In this document: positions 39,156-50,139 of the stretch, in pieces | How positions within the stretch are numbered: position 1 is the stretch's first letter | How the letters are laid out: each line of letters opens with the position of its first letter | From: Colletes latitarsis | Lineage: Eukaryota; Arthropoda; Insecta; Hymenoptera; Colletidae | Assembly: GCF_051014445.1 (NCBI RefSeq) | Contig: NC_135141.1 | Span: 3,162,001-3,226,000 of the forward strand | Reading direction: 5' to 3' | DNA length: 64,000 bases | Made by a program: the position numbers and the translations under genes | The notes under the pieces: model-generated | Databases searched by the model: none | Told to the model about the DNA's origin: nothing | What the model saw: only the letters and a program-made list of their open reading frames with translations

Positions 39156-42100
39156 TAACCGGTGTCATCCTCTAAAATATTGATCGAAACCATGTTTAAG
39201 GGACTGTTTCAGTGTGGTACCACATTACTACGTGACACAAACCCGAAAAAACCCAGGATCTGGCCAACAAGTATGCGAAGAAGACAAAATCATGAGCCAG
39301 ATGCGGGCATAACCCAGACCTAACACAGATATTACGGGTTTTATCCTTTGAGATATTGATCGATACCAGGTTTTATTGACTGTTTCAATGTGGTTTAACA
39401 TTACTACGCGATTCAAACTCGAGGAAACCCAGGATCTGGCCAACAAGTATGCGAAGAAGGCAAAATCATGGGCCAGATGCGGGCATAACCCAGACCTAAC
39501 CCAGACCGAACCGGTTTTATCCTCTAAAATATTGATCGAAACCAGGTTTAATGGACTGCTTCAGTGTGATACCACATTACTACGCGACTCAAATCCGAAA
39601 AAACCCAGGATCTGGCCAACAAGTATGCGAAGAAGGCAAAATCATGAACCAGATGCGGGCATAACCCAGACCTAACCGGTGTCATCCTCTAAAATATTGA
39701 TCGAAACCAGGTTTTATTGACTGTTTCAATGTGGTTTAACATTACTACGCGATTCAAACCCGAGGAAACCCAGGATCTGGCCAACAAGTATGCGAAGAAG
39801 GCAAAATCATGAGCCAGATGCGGGCATAGCCCAAACCTAACCCAGACCTAACCGGTGTCATCCTCTAAAATATTGATCGAAACCATGTTTAAGGGACTGT
39901 ATCAGTGTGGTACCACATTACTACGTGACTCAAACCCGAAAAAACCCAGGATCTGGCCAACAAGTATGCGAAGAAGACAAAATCATGAGCCAGATGCGGG
40001 CATAACCCAGACCTAACACAGATATTACGGGTTTTATCCTTTGAGATATTGATCGAAACCAGGTTTTATTGACTGTTTCAATGTGGTTTAACATTATTAC
40101 GCGATTCAAACCCGAGGAAACCCAGGATCTGGCCAACAAGTATGCGAGGAAGGCAAAATCATGGGCCAGATGCGGGCATAACCCAGACCTAACCCAGACC
40201 GAACCGGTTTTATCATCTAAAATATTGATCGAAACCAGGTTTAATGGACTGCTTCAGTGTGGTACCACATTACTACGCGACTCAAATCCGAAAAAACCCA
40301 GGATCTGGCCAACAAGTATGCGAAGAAGGCAAAATCATGAACCAGATGCGGGCATAACCCAGACCTAACCGGTGTCATCCTCTAAAATATTGATCGAAAC
40401 CAGGTTTTATTGACTGTTTCCATGTGGTTTAACATTACTACGCGATTCAAACCCGAGGAAACCCAGGATCTGGCCAACAAGTATGCGAAGAAGGCAAAAT
40501 CATGAACCAGATGCGGACATAACCCAGACCTAACACAGATATTACGGGTTTTATCCTTTGAAATATTGATCGAAACAAGGTTTTATTGACTGTTTCAATG
40601 TGGTTTAACATTACTACGCGATTCAAACCCGAGGAAACCCAGGATCTGGCCAACAAGTATGCGAAGAAGGCAAAATCATGGGCCAGATGCGGGCACAACC
40701 CAGACCTAACCCAGACCGAACCGGTTATATCCTCTAAAATATTGATCGAAACCAGGTTTAATGGACTGCTTCAGTGTGGTACCACATAACTACGTGACTC
40801 AAACCCGCAAAAACCCAGGATCTGGCCAACAATTATGCGAAGAGGGCAAAATCATGAGCCAGATGCGTGCATAACCCAGACCTAACCCAGACCTAACCAG
40901 TTTTATCCTCTAAAATATTGATCGAAACCAGGTCTAATTGAATGTTTCATTGTGGTTTAACATTACTACGTGATTCAAACCCGAGAAAACCCAGGATCTG
41001 GCCAACAAGTATGCGAAGAAGGCAAAATCATGAGCCAGATGCGGGCATAACCCAAACCTAACCCAGACCTAACCGGTGTCATCCTTTGAAATATTGATCG
41101 AAACCAGGTTTTATTGACTGTTTCAATGTGGTTTAACATTACTACGCGATTCAAACCCGAGGAAACCCTGGATCTGGCCAACAAGTATGCGAAGAAGGCA
41201 AAATCATGGGCCAGATGCGGGCATAACCCAGACCTAACCCAGACCGAACCGGTTTTATCCTCTAAAATATTGATCGAAACCAGGTTTAATGGACTGCTTC
41301 AGTGTGGTACCACATTACTACGCGACTCAAATCCGAAAAAACCCAGGATCTGGCCAACAAGTATGCGAAGAAGGCAAAATCATGAACCAGATGCGGGCAT
41401 AACCCAGACCTAACCGGTGTCATCCTCTAAAATATTGATCGAAACCAGGTTTTATTGACTGTTTCAATGTGGTTTAACATTACTACGCGATTCAAACCCG
41501 AGGAAACCCAGGATCTGGCCAACAAGTATGCGAAGAAGGCAAAATCATGAGCCAGATGCGGGCATAACCCAAACCTAACCCAGACCTAACCGGTGTCATC
41601 CTTTTAAATATTGATCGAAACTAAGTTTAGTGGACTGTTTCAGAGTGGTACCACATTACTACGTGACTCAAACCCGAAAAAACCCAGGATCTGGCCAAGT
41701 ATGCGAAAAAGGCAAAATCATGGGCCAGATGCGGGCATAACCCAGACCTAACCCAGACCGAACCGGTTTTACCCTCTAAAATATTGATCGAAATCATGTT
41801 TAAGGGACTGTTTCAGTGTGGTACCACATTACTACGTGACTCAAACCCGAAAAAACCCAGGATCTGGCCAACAAGTATGCGAAGAAGACAAAATCATGAG
41901 CCAGATGCGGGCATAACCCAGACCTAACACAGATATTACGGGTTTTATCCTTTGAGATATTGATCGATACCAGGTTTTATTGACTGTTTCAATGTGGTTT
42001 AACATTACTACGCGATTCAAACCCGAGGAAACCCAGGATCTGGCCAACAAGTATGCGAAGAAGGCAAAATCATGGGCCAGATGCGGGCATAACCCAGACC

Positions 42101-42969
42101 TAACCCAGACCGAACCGGTTTTATCCTCTAAAATATTGATCGAAACCAGGTTTAATGGACTGCTTCAGTGTGGTACCACATTACTACGCGACTCAAATCC
42201 GAAAAAACCCAGGATCTGGCCAACAAGAATGCGAAGAAGGCACAATCATGAGCCAGATGCGGGCATAGCCCAGACCTAACCCAAACACAACCGGTTTTAT
42301 CCGCTAAAATATTGATCGAAACCAGGTTTAATTGACTGTTTCAATGTGGTTTAACATTACTACGTGATTCAAACCCGAGGTAACCCAGGATCTGACCAAC
42401 AAGTATGCGAAGAAGGCAAAATCATGAACCAGATGCGGACATAACCCAGACCTAGCCGGTGTCATCCTCTAAAATATTGATCGAAACCATGTTTAAGGGA
42501 CTGTTTCAGTGTGGTGCCACATTACTACGTGACTCAAACCCGAAAAAACCCAGGATCTGGCCAACAAGTATGCGAAGAAGACAAAATCATGAGCCAGATG
42601 CGGGCATAACCCAGACCTAACACAGATATTACGGGTTTTATCCTTTGAGATATTGATCGATACCAGGTTTTATTGACTGTTTCAATGTGGTTTAACATTA
42701 CTACGCGATTCAAACCCGAAAAAACCCAGGATCTGGCCAACAAGAATGCGAAGAAGGCACAATCATGAGCCAGATGCGTGCATAGCCCAGACCTAACCCA
42801 AACACAACCGGTTTTATCCGCTAAAATATTGATCGAAACCAGGTTTAATTGACTGTTTCAATGTGGTTTAACATTACTACGTGATTCAAACCCGAGGTAA
42901 CCCAGGATCTGGCCAACAAGTATGCGAAGAAGGCAAAATCATGAACCAGATGCGGACATAACCCAGACC
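39156..42969. repeat. 22-monomer HOR copy 2 (3,814 bp)
   Basis: Full-length copy; matches copy 1 and copy 3. Shared marks are aattgaatgtttcattg (37,126 and 40,939), gaaacaaggtttt and the cagagtgg C monomer. One difference near 40,095 is acattattacg for acattactacg. Confidence 0.88.
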
Positions 42970-43838
42970 TAACCGGTGTCATCCTCTAAAATATTGATCG
43001 AAACCATGTTTAAGGGACTGTTTCAGTGTGGTACCACATTACTACGTGACACAAACCCGAAAAAACCCAGGATCTGGCCAACAAGTATGCGAAGAAGACA
43101 AAATCATGAGCCAGATGCGGGCATAACCCAGACCTAACACAGATATTACGGGTTTTATCCTTTGAGATATTGATCGATACCAGGTTTTATTGACTGTTTC
43201 AATGTGGTTTAACATTACTACGCGATTCAAACTCGAGGAAACCCAGGATCTGGCCAACAAGTATGCGAAGAAGGCAAAATCATGGGCCAGATGCGGGCAT
43301 AACCCAGACCTAACCCAGACCGAACCGGTTTTATCCTCTAAAATATTGATCGAAACCAGGTTTAATGGACTGCTTCAGTGTGATACCACATTACTACGCG
43401 ACTCAAATCCGAAAAAACCCAGGATCTGGCCAACAAGTATGCGAAGAAGGCAAAATCATGAACCAGATGCGGGCATAACCCAGACCTAACCGGTGTCATC
43501 CTCTAAAATATTGATCGAAACCAGGTTTTATTGACTGTTTCAATGTGGTTTAACATTACTACGCGATTCAAACCCGAGGAAACCCAGGATCTGGCCAACA
43601 AGTATGCGAAGAAGGCAAAATCATGAGCCAGATGCGGGCATAGCCCAAACCTAACCCAGACCTAACCGGTGTCATCCTCTAAAATATTGATCGAAACCAT
43701 GTTTAAGGGACTGTATCAGTGTGGTACCACATTACTACGTGACTCAAACCCGAAAACACCCAGGATCTGGCCAACAAGTATGCGAAGAAGACAAAATCAT
43801 GAGCCAGATGCGGGCATAACCCAGACCTAACACAGACC
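42970..43838. repeat. 22-monomer HOR copy 3, partial
   Basis: This matches 39,156 onward at an offset of 3,814 and ends at about 43,838, where taacacagacctaacc replaces taacacagatattacg. It carries a single change, gaaaacaccc for gaaaaaaccc, near 43,756. Confidence 0.86.
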
Positions 43839-44032
43839 TAACCGGTGTCATCCTCTAAAATATTGATCGAAACCAGGTTTTATTGACTGTTTCAATGTGG
43901 TTTAACATTACTACGCGATTCAAACCCGAGGAAACCCAGGATCTGGCCAACAAGTATGCGAAGAAGGCAAAATCATGAGCCAGATGCGGGCATAGCCCAA
44001 ACCTAACCCAGACCTAACCGGTGTCATCCTCT

Positions 44033-44050
44033 AAAATATTGATCGAAACC
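44033..44050. other. Most conserved monomer box: aaaatattgatcgaaacc
   Basis: This 18-bp AT-rich box is kept in most monomers, including many of the diverged ones after 56.5 kb, while neighbouring bases change (vttttaaatattg in C, gatcgatacc in some A, actgaccgaatcc in D). Conserved boxes in satellites can be protein-binding sites, but nothing in the sequence proves that here. It does not match the CENP-B box beyond a half site. Confidence 0.5.
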
Positions 44051-44062
44051 AGGTTTTATTGA

Positions 44063-44238
44063 CTGTTTCAATGTGGTTTAACATTACTACGCGATTCAAA
44101 CCCGAGGAAACCCAGGATCTGGCCAACAAGTATGCGAAGAAGGCAAAATCATGAGCCAGATGCGGGCATAGCCCAAACCTAACCCAGACCTAACCGGTGT
44201 CATCCTCTAAAATATTGATCGAAACCAGGTTTTATTGA
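44063..44238. repeat. Exemplar A-type monomer, 176 bp
   Basis: This is a clean copy of the A form. It starts at ctgtttcaatgtgg, carries gtttaacattactacgcgat and cccgaggaaaccc, then the shared central part with TGGCCA and atgcgaagaagg, two versions of the 11-bp subrepeat, accggt, and the conserved aaaatattgatcgaaacc box. Its left and right neighbours are nearly identical. A monomers account for roughly half of the units before 56.5 kb. Confidence 0.9.
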
Positions 44239-44379
44239 CTGTTTCAATGTGGTTTAACATTACTACGCGATTCAAACCCGAGGAAACCCAGGATCTGGCC
44301 AACAAGTATGCGAAGAAGGCAAAATCATGAGCCAGATGCGGGCATAACCCAAACCTAACCCAGACCTAACCGGTGTCAT

Positions 44380-45790
44380 CCTTTTAAATATTGATCGAAA
44401 CTAAGTTTAGTGGACTGTTTCAGAGTGGTACCACATTACTACGTGACTCAAACCCGAAAAAACCCAGGATCTGGCCAAGTATGCGAAAAAGGCAAAATCA
44501 TGGGCCAGATGCGGGCATAACCCAGACCTAACCCAGACCGAACCGGTTTTACACTCTAAAATATTGATCGAAACTAGGTTTAATGGACTGCTTCAGTGTG
44601 GTACCACATTACTACGCGACTCAAATCCGAAAAAACCCAGGATCTGGCCAACAAGTATGCGAAGAAGGCAAAATCATGGGCCAGATGCGGGCATAACCCA
44701 GACCTAACCCAGACCGAACCGGTTTTATCCTCTAAAATATTGATCGAAACCAGGTTTAATGGACTGCTTCAGTGTGGTACCACATTACTACGCGACTCAA
44801 ATCCGAAAAAACCCAGGATCTGGCCAACAAGTATGCGAAGAAGACAAAATCATGAACCAGATGCGGGCATAACCCAGACCTAACCGGTGTCATCCTCTAA
44901 AATATTGATCGAAACCAGGTTTTATTGACTGTTTCAATGTGGTTTAACATTACTTCGCGATTCAAACCCGAGGAAACCCAGGATCTGGCCAACAAGTATG
45001 CGAAGAAGGCAAAATCATGAGCCAGATGCGGGCATAACCCAAACCTAACCCAGACCTAACCGGTGTCATCCTGTTAAATATTGATCGAAACTAAGTTTAG
45101 TGGACTGTTACAGTGTGGTACCACATTACTACGTGACTCAAACCCGAAAAAACCCAGGATCTGGCCAAGTATGCGAAGAAGGCAAAATCATGAGCCAGAT
45201 GCGGGCATAACCCAGACCTAACCCAGACCTAACCAGTGTAACCGACTAAAATACTGACCGAATCCAGGCTTAATTGACAGTTACTGTGTGCTACCACATT
45301 ACTACGTGACTCAAACCCGAAAAAACCCAGGATCTGGCCAACAAGGATGCGAAGAAGGCACAATCATGAGCCAGATGTGGGCATAGCCCAGACCTAACCC
45401 AAACACAACCGGTTTTATCCGCTAAAATATTGATCGAAACCAGGTTTAATTGACTGTTTCAATGTGGTTTAACATTACTACGTGATTCAAACCCGAGGTA
45501 ACCCAGGATCTGGCCAACAAGTATGCGGAGAAGGCAAAATCATGAACCAGATGCGGACATAACCCAGACCTAACCGGTGTCATCCTCTAAAATATTGATC
45601 GAAACCATGTTAAAGGGACTGTTTCAGTGTGGTACCACATTACTACGTGACTCAAACCCGAAAAAACCCAGGATCTGGCCAACAAGTATGCGAAGAAGAC
45701 AAAATCATGAGCCATATGCGGGCATAACCCAGAGCTAACACAGATATTACCGGTTTTATCCTTTGAAATATTGATCGAAACCAGGTTTTA
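44380..45790. repeat. Mixed block with two C monomers and one D
   Basis: This starts with a cagagtgg C monomer (44,384) and contains a second C (45,074, with ctgttaaatattg) followed by a D (45,236). The rest are B and gamma-like monomers. Local differences include ccatgttaaaggg near 45,606 and agccatatgcgg near 45,711. Confidence 0.74.
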
Positions 45791-47214
45791 TTGACTGTTT
45801 CAATGTGGTTTAACATTACTACGCGATTCAAACCCGAGGAAACCCAGGATCTGGCCAACAAGTATGCGAAGAAGGCAAAATCATGGGCCAGATGCGGGCA
45901 TAACCCAGACCTAACCCAGACCGAACCGGTTTTATCCTCTAAAATATTGATCGAAACCAGGTTTAATGGACTGCTTCAGTGTGGTACCACATTACTACGC
46001 GACTCAAATCCGAAAAAACCCAGGATCTGGCCAACAAGTATGCGAAGAAGGCAAAATCATGAACCAGATGCGGGCATAACCCAGACCTAACCGGTGTCAT
46101 CCTCTAAAATATTGATCGAAACCAGGTTTTATTGACTGTTTCAATGTGGTTTAACATTACTACGCGATTCAAACCCGAGGAAACCCAGGATCCGGCCAAC
46201 AAGTATGCGAAGAAGGCAAAATCATGAGCCAGATGCGGGCATAACCCAAACCTAACCCAGACCTAACCGGTGTCATCCTTTTAAATATTGATCGAAACTA
46301 AGTTTAGTGGACTGTTTCAGAGTGGTACCACATTACTACGTGACTCAAACCCGAAAAAACCCAGGATCTGGCCAAGTATGCGTAGAAGGCAAAATCATGA
46401 GCCAGATGCGGGCATAACCCATACCTAACCCAGACCTAACCAGTGTAACCGACTAAAATACTGACCGAATCCAGGCTTAATTGACAGTTACTGTGTGCTA
46501 CCACATTACTACGTGACTCAAACCCGAAAAAACCCAGGATCTGGCCAACAAGAATGCGAAGAAGGCACAATCATGAGCCAGATGCGGGCATAGCCCAGAG
46601 CTAACCCAGACCTAACCGGTGTCATCCTTTTAAATATTGATCGAAACTAAGTTTAGTGGACTGTTTCAGAGTGGTACCACATTACTACGTGACTCAAACC
46701 CGAAAAAACCCAGGATCTGGCCAAGTATGCGTAGAAGGCAAAATCATGAGCCAGATGCGGGCATAACCCATACCTAACCCAGACCTAACCAGTGTAACCG
46801 ACTAAAATACTGACCGAATCCAGGCTTAATTGACAGTTACTGTGTGCTACCACATTACTACGTGACTCAAACCCGAAAAAACCCAGGATCTGGCCAACAA
46901 GAATGCGAAGAAGGCACAATCATGAGCCAGATGCGGGCATAGCCCAGAGCTAACCCAAACACAACCGGTTTTATCCGCTAAAATATTGATCGAAACCTGG
47001 TTTAATTGACTGTTTCAATGTGGTTTAACATTACTACGCGATTCAAACCCGAGGTAACCCAGGATCTGGCCAACAAGTATGCGAAGAAGGCAAAATCATG
47101 AACCAGATGCGGACATAACCCAGACCTAACCGGTTTCATCCTCTAAAATATTGATCGAAACCATGTTTAAGGAACTGTTTCAGGGTGGTAGCACATTACT
47201 ACGTGACTCAAACC
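45791..47214. repeat. HOR delta, upstream partial copy with dimer duplication
   Basis: This matches 51,972 onward at an offset of 6,181 and, after a 349-bp duplication, at 5,832. Marks are aggatccggcc near 46,191 and gggcataacccatacc. Confidence 0.82.
46254..46951. repeat. 349-bp C-D dimer duplicated in tandem
   Basis: Two copies of one C-D dimer lie next to each other (about 46,254-46,602 and 46,603-46,951). Landmarks catacc at 46,420 and 46,769 and gtgtaaccgacta at 46,443 and 46,792 give the 349-bp period (176 + 173). The related delta copy at 52.4-52.8 kb has only one. Confidence 0.87.
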
Positions 47215-48965
47215 CGAAAAAACCCAGGATCTGGCCAACAAGTATGCGAAGAAGACAAAATCATGAGCCAGATGCGGGCATAACCCAGACCTAACACAGA
47301 TATTACGGGTTTTATCCTTTGAGATATTGATCGAAACCAGGTTTTATTGACTGTTTCAATGTGGTTTAACATTACTACGCGATTCAAACCCGAGGAAACC
47401 CAGGATCTGGCCAACAAGTATGCGAAGAAGGCAAAATCATGGGCCAGATGCGGGCATAACCCAGAACTAACCCAGACCGAACCGGTTTTATCCTCTAAAA
47501 TATTTATCGAAACCAGGTTTAATGGACTGCTTCAGTGTGGTACCACATTACTACGCGACTCAAATCCGAAAAAACCCAGGATCTGGCCAACAAGTATGCG
47601 AAGAAGGCAAAATCATGAACCAGATGCGGGCATAACCCAGACCTAACCGGTGTCATCCTCTAAAATATTGATCGAAACCAGGTTTTATTGACTGTTGCCA
47701 TGTGGTTTAACATTACTACGCGATTCAAACCCGAGGAAACCCAGGATCTGGCCAACAAGTATGCGAAGAAGGCAAAATCATGAACCAGATGCGGACATAA
47801 CCCAGACCTAACCGGTGTCATCCTCTAAAATATTGATCGAAACCATGTTTAAGGGACTGTTTCAGTGTGGTACCACATTACTACGTGACTCAAACCCGAA
47901 AAAACCCAGGATCTGGCCAACAAGTATGCGAAGAAGACAAAATCATGAGCCAGATGCGGGCATAACCCAGACCTAACACAGATATTACGGGTTTTATCCT
48001 TTGAGATATTGATCGAAACCAGGTTTTATTGACTGTGTCAATGTGGTTTAACATTACTACGCGATTCAAACCCGAGGAAACCCAGGATCTGGCCAACAAT
48101 TATGCGAAGAAGGCAAAATCATGAACCAGATGCGGGCATAACCCAGACCTAACCGGTGTCATCCTCTAAAATATTGATCGAAACCAGGTTTTATTGACTG
48201 TTTCAATGTGGTTTAACATTACTACGCGATTCAAACCCGAGGAAACCCAGGATCTGGCCAACAAGTATGCGAAGCAGGCAAAATCATGAGCCAGATGCGG
48301 GCATAACCCAAACCTAACCCAGACCTAACCGGTGTCATCCTTTTAAATATTGATCGAAACTAAGTTTAGTGGACTGTTTCAGTGTGGTACCACATTACTA
48401 CGTGACTCAAACCCGAAAAAAACCCAGGATCTGGCCAAGTATGCGAAGAAGGCAAAATCATGAGCCAGATGCGGGCATAACCCAGACCTAACCCAGACCT
48501 AACCAGTGTAACCGACTACAATACTGACCGAATCCAGGCTTAATTGACAGTTACTGTGTGCTACCACATTACTCCGTGACACAAACCCGAAAAAACCCAG
48601 GATCTGGCCAACAAGAATGCGAAGAAGGCACAATCATGAGCCAGATGCGGGCATAGCCCAGACCTAACCCAAACACAACCGGTTTTATCCGCTAAAATAT
48701 TGATCGAAACCAGGTTTAATTGACTGTTTCAATGTGGTTTAACATTACTACGTGATTCAAACCCGAGGTAACCCAGGATCTGGCCAACAAGTATGCGAAG
48801 AAGGCAAAATCATGAACCAGATGCGGACATAACCCAGACCTAACCGGTGTCATCCTCTAAAATATTGATCGAAACCATGTTTAAGGGACTGTTTCAGTGT
48901 GGTACCACATTACTACGTGACTCAAACCCGAAAAAACCCAGGATCTGGCCAACAAGTATGCGAAG
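47215..48965. repeat. HOR delta copy 1, partial
   Basis: This matches 50,138 onward at an offset of 2,923, then 2,922 after one extra a near 48,420. Marks shared with later copies are aaatatttatcg, actgttgccatgtgg and gcgaagcaggc. It departs from delta at about 48,966. Confidence 0.83.
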
Positions 48966-50139
48966 AAGACATAATCATGAGCCAGATGCGGGCATAACCC
49001 AGACCTAACACAGATATTACCGGTTTTATCCTTTGAAATATTGATCGAAACCAGGTTTTATTGACTGTTTCAATGTGGTTTAACATTACTACGCGATTCA
49101 AACCCGAGGAAACCCAGGATCTGGCCAACAAGTATGCGAAGAAGGCAAAATAATGGGCCAGATGCGGGCATAACCCAGACCTAACCCAGACCGAACCGGT
49201 TTTATCCTCTAAAATATTGATCGAAACCAGGTTTAATGGACTGCTTCAGTGTGGTACCACATTACTACCCGACTCAAATCCGAAAAAACCCAGGATCTGG
49301 CCAACAAGTATGCGAAGAAGGCAAAATCATGAACCAGATGCGGGCATAACCCAGACCTAACCGGTGTCATCCTCTAAAATATTGATCGAAACCAGGTTTT
49401 ATTGACTGTTTCCATGTGGTTTAACATTACTACGCGATTCAAACCCGAGGAAACCCAGGATCTGGCCATCAAGTATGCGAAGAAGGCAAAATCATGAACC
49501 AGATGCGGACATAACCCAGACCTAACACAGATATTACGGGTTTTATCCTTTGAAATATTGATCGAAACAAGGTTTTATTGACTGTTTCAATGTGGTTTAA
49601 CATTACTACGCGATTCAAACCCGAGGAAACCCAGGATCTGGCCAACAAGTATGCGAAGAAGGCAAAATCATGGGCCAGATGCGGGCACAACCCAGACCTA
49701 ACCCAGACCGAACCGGTTATATCCTCTAAAATATTGATCGAAACCAGGTTTAATGGACTGCTTCAGTGTGGTACCACATAACTACGTGACTCAAACCCGC
49801 AAAAACCCAGGATCTGGCCAACAATTATGCGAAGAGGGCAAAATCATGAGCCAGATGCGTGCATAACCCAGACCTAACCCAGACCTAACCAGTTTTATCC
49901 TCTAAAATATTGATCGAAACCAGGTCTAATTGAATGTTTCATTGTGGTTTAACATTACTACGTGATTCAAACCCGAGAAAACCCAGGATCTGGCCAACAA
50001 GTATGCGAAGAAGGCAAAATCATGAGCCAGATGCGGGCATAACCCAAACCTAACCGGTGTCATCCTCTAAAATATTGATCGAAACCAGGTTTTATTGACT
50101 GTTTCAATGTGGTTTAACATTACTACGCGATTCAAACCC
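48966..50139. repeat. Segment of 3.8-kb-HOR type inside HOR delta
   Basis: About 49,130-50,050 matches 40,140-41,060 at an offset of 8,992, including the marks gaaacaaggtttt, ccggttatatcc and aattgaatgtttcattg. It replaces or interrupts the expected delta monomers and ends in an A/B chimeric monomer with a 1-bp deletion (cccgaaaaaccc, near 50,141). Confidence 0.8.

Larger units (their letters stand above)
43839..44379. repeat. Three consecutive near-identical A monomers
   Basis: One 176-bp A monomer is repeated three times in a row, with boxes at about 43,852, 44,028 and 44,204. The first two, and the unit ending at 43,641, share the rare gcatagcccaaacc form; the third reads gcataacccaaacc. 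This is the clearest single-monomer homogenised run in the window. Confidence 0.85.

Noticed and set aside
44033..44060. Possible CENP-B box on the minus strand
   Set aside because: Only TTCG and the central A fit; the required CGGG is replaced by an A/T run, so the essential bases are not met.
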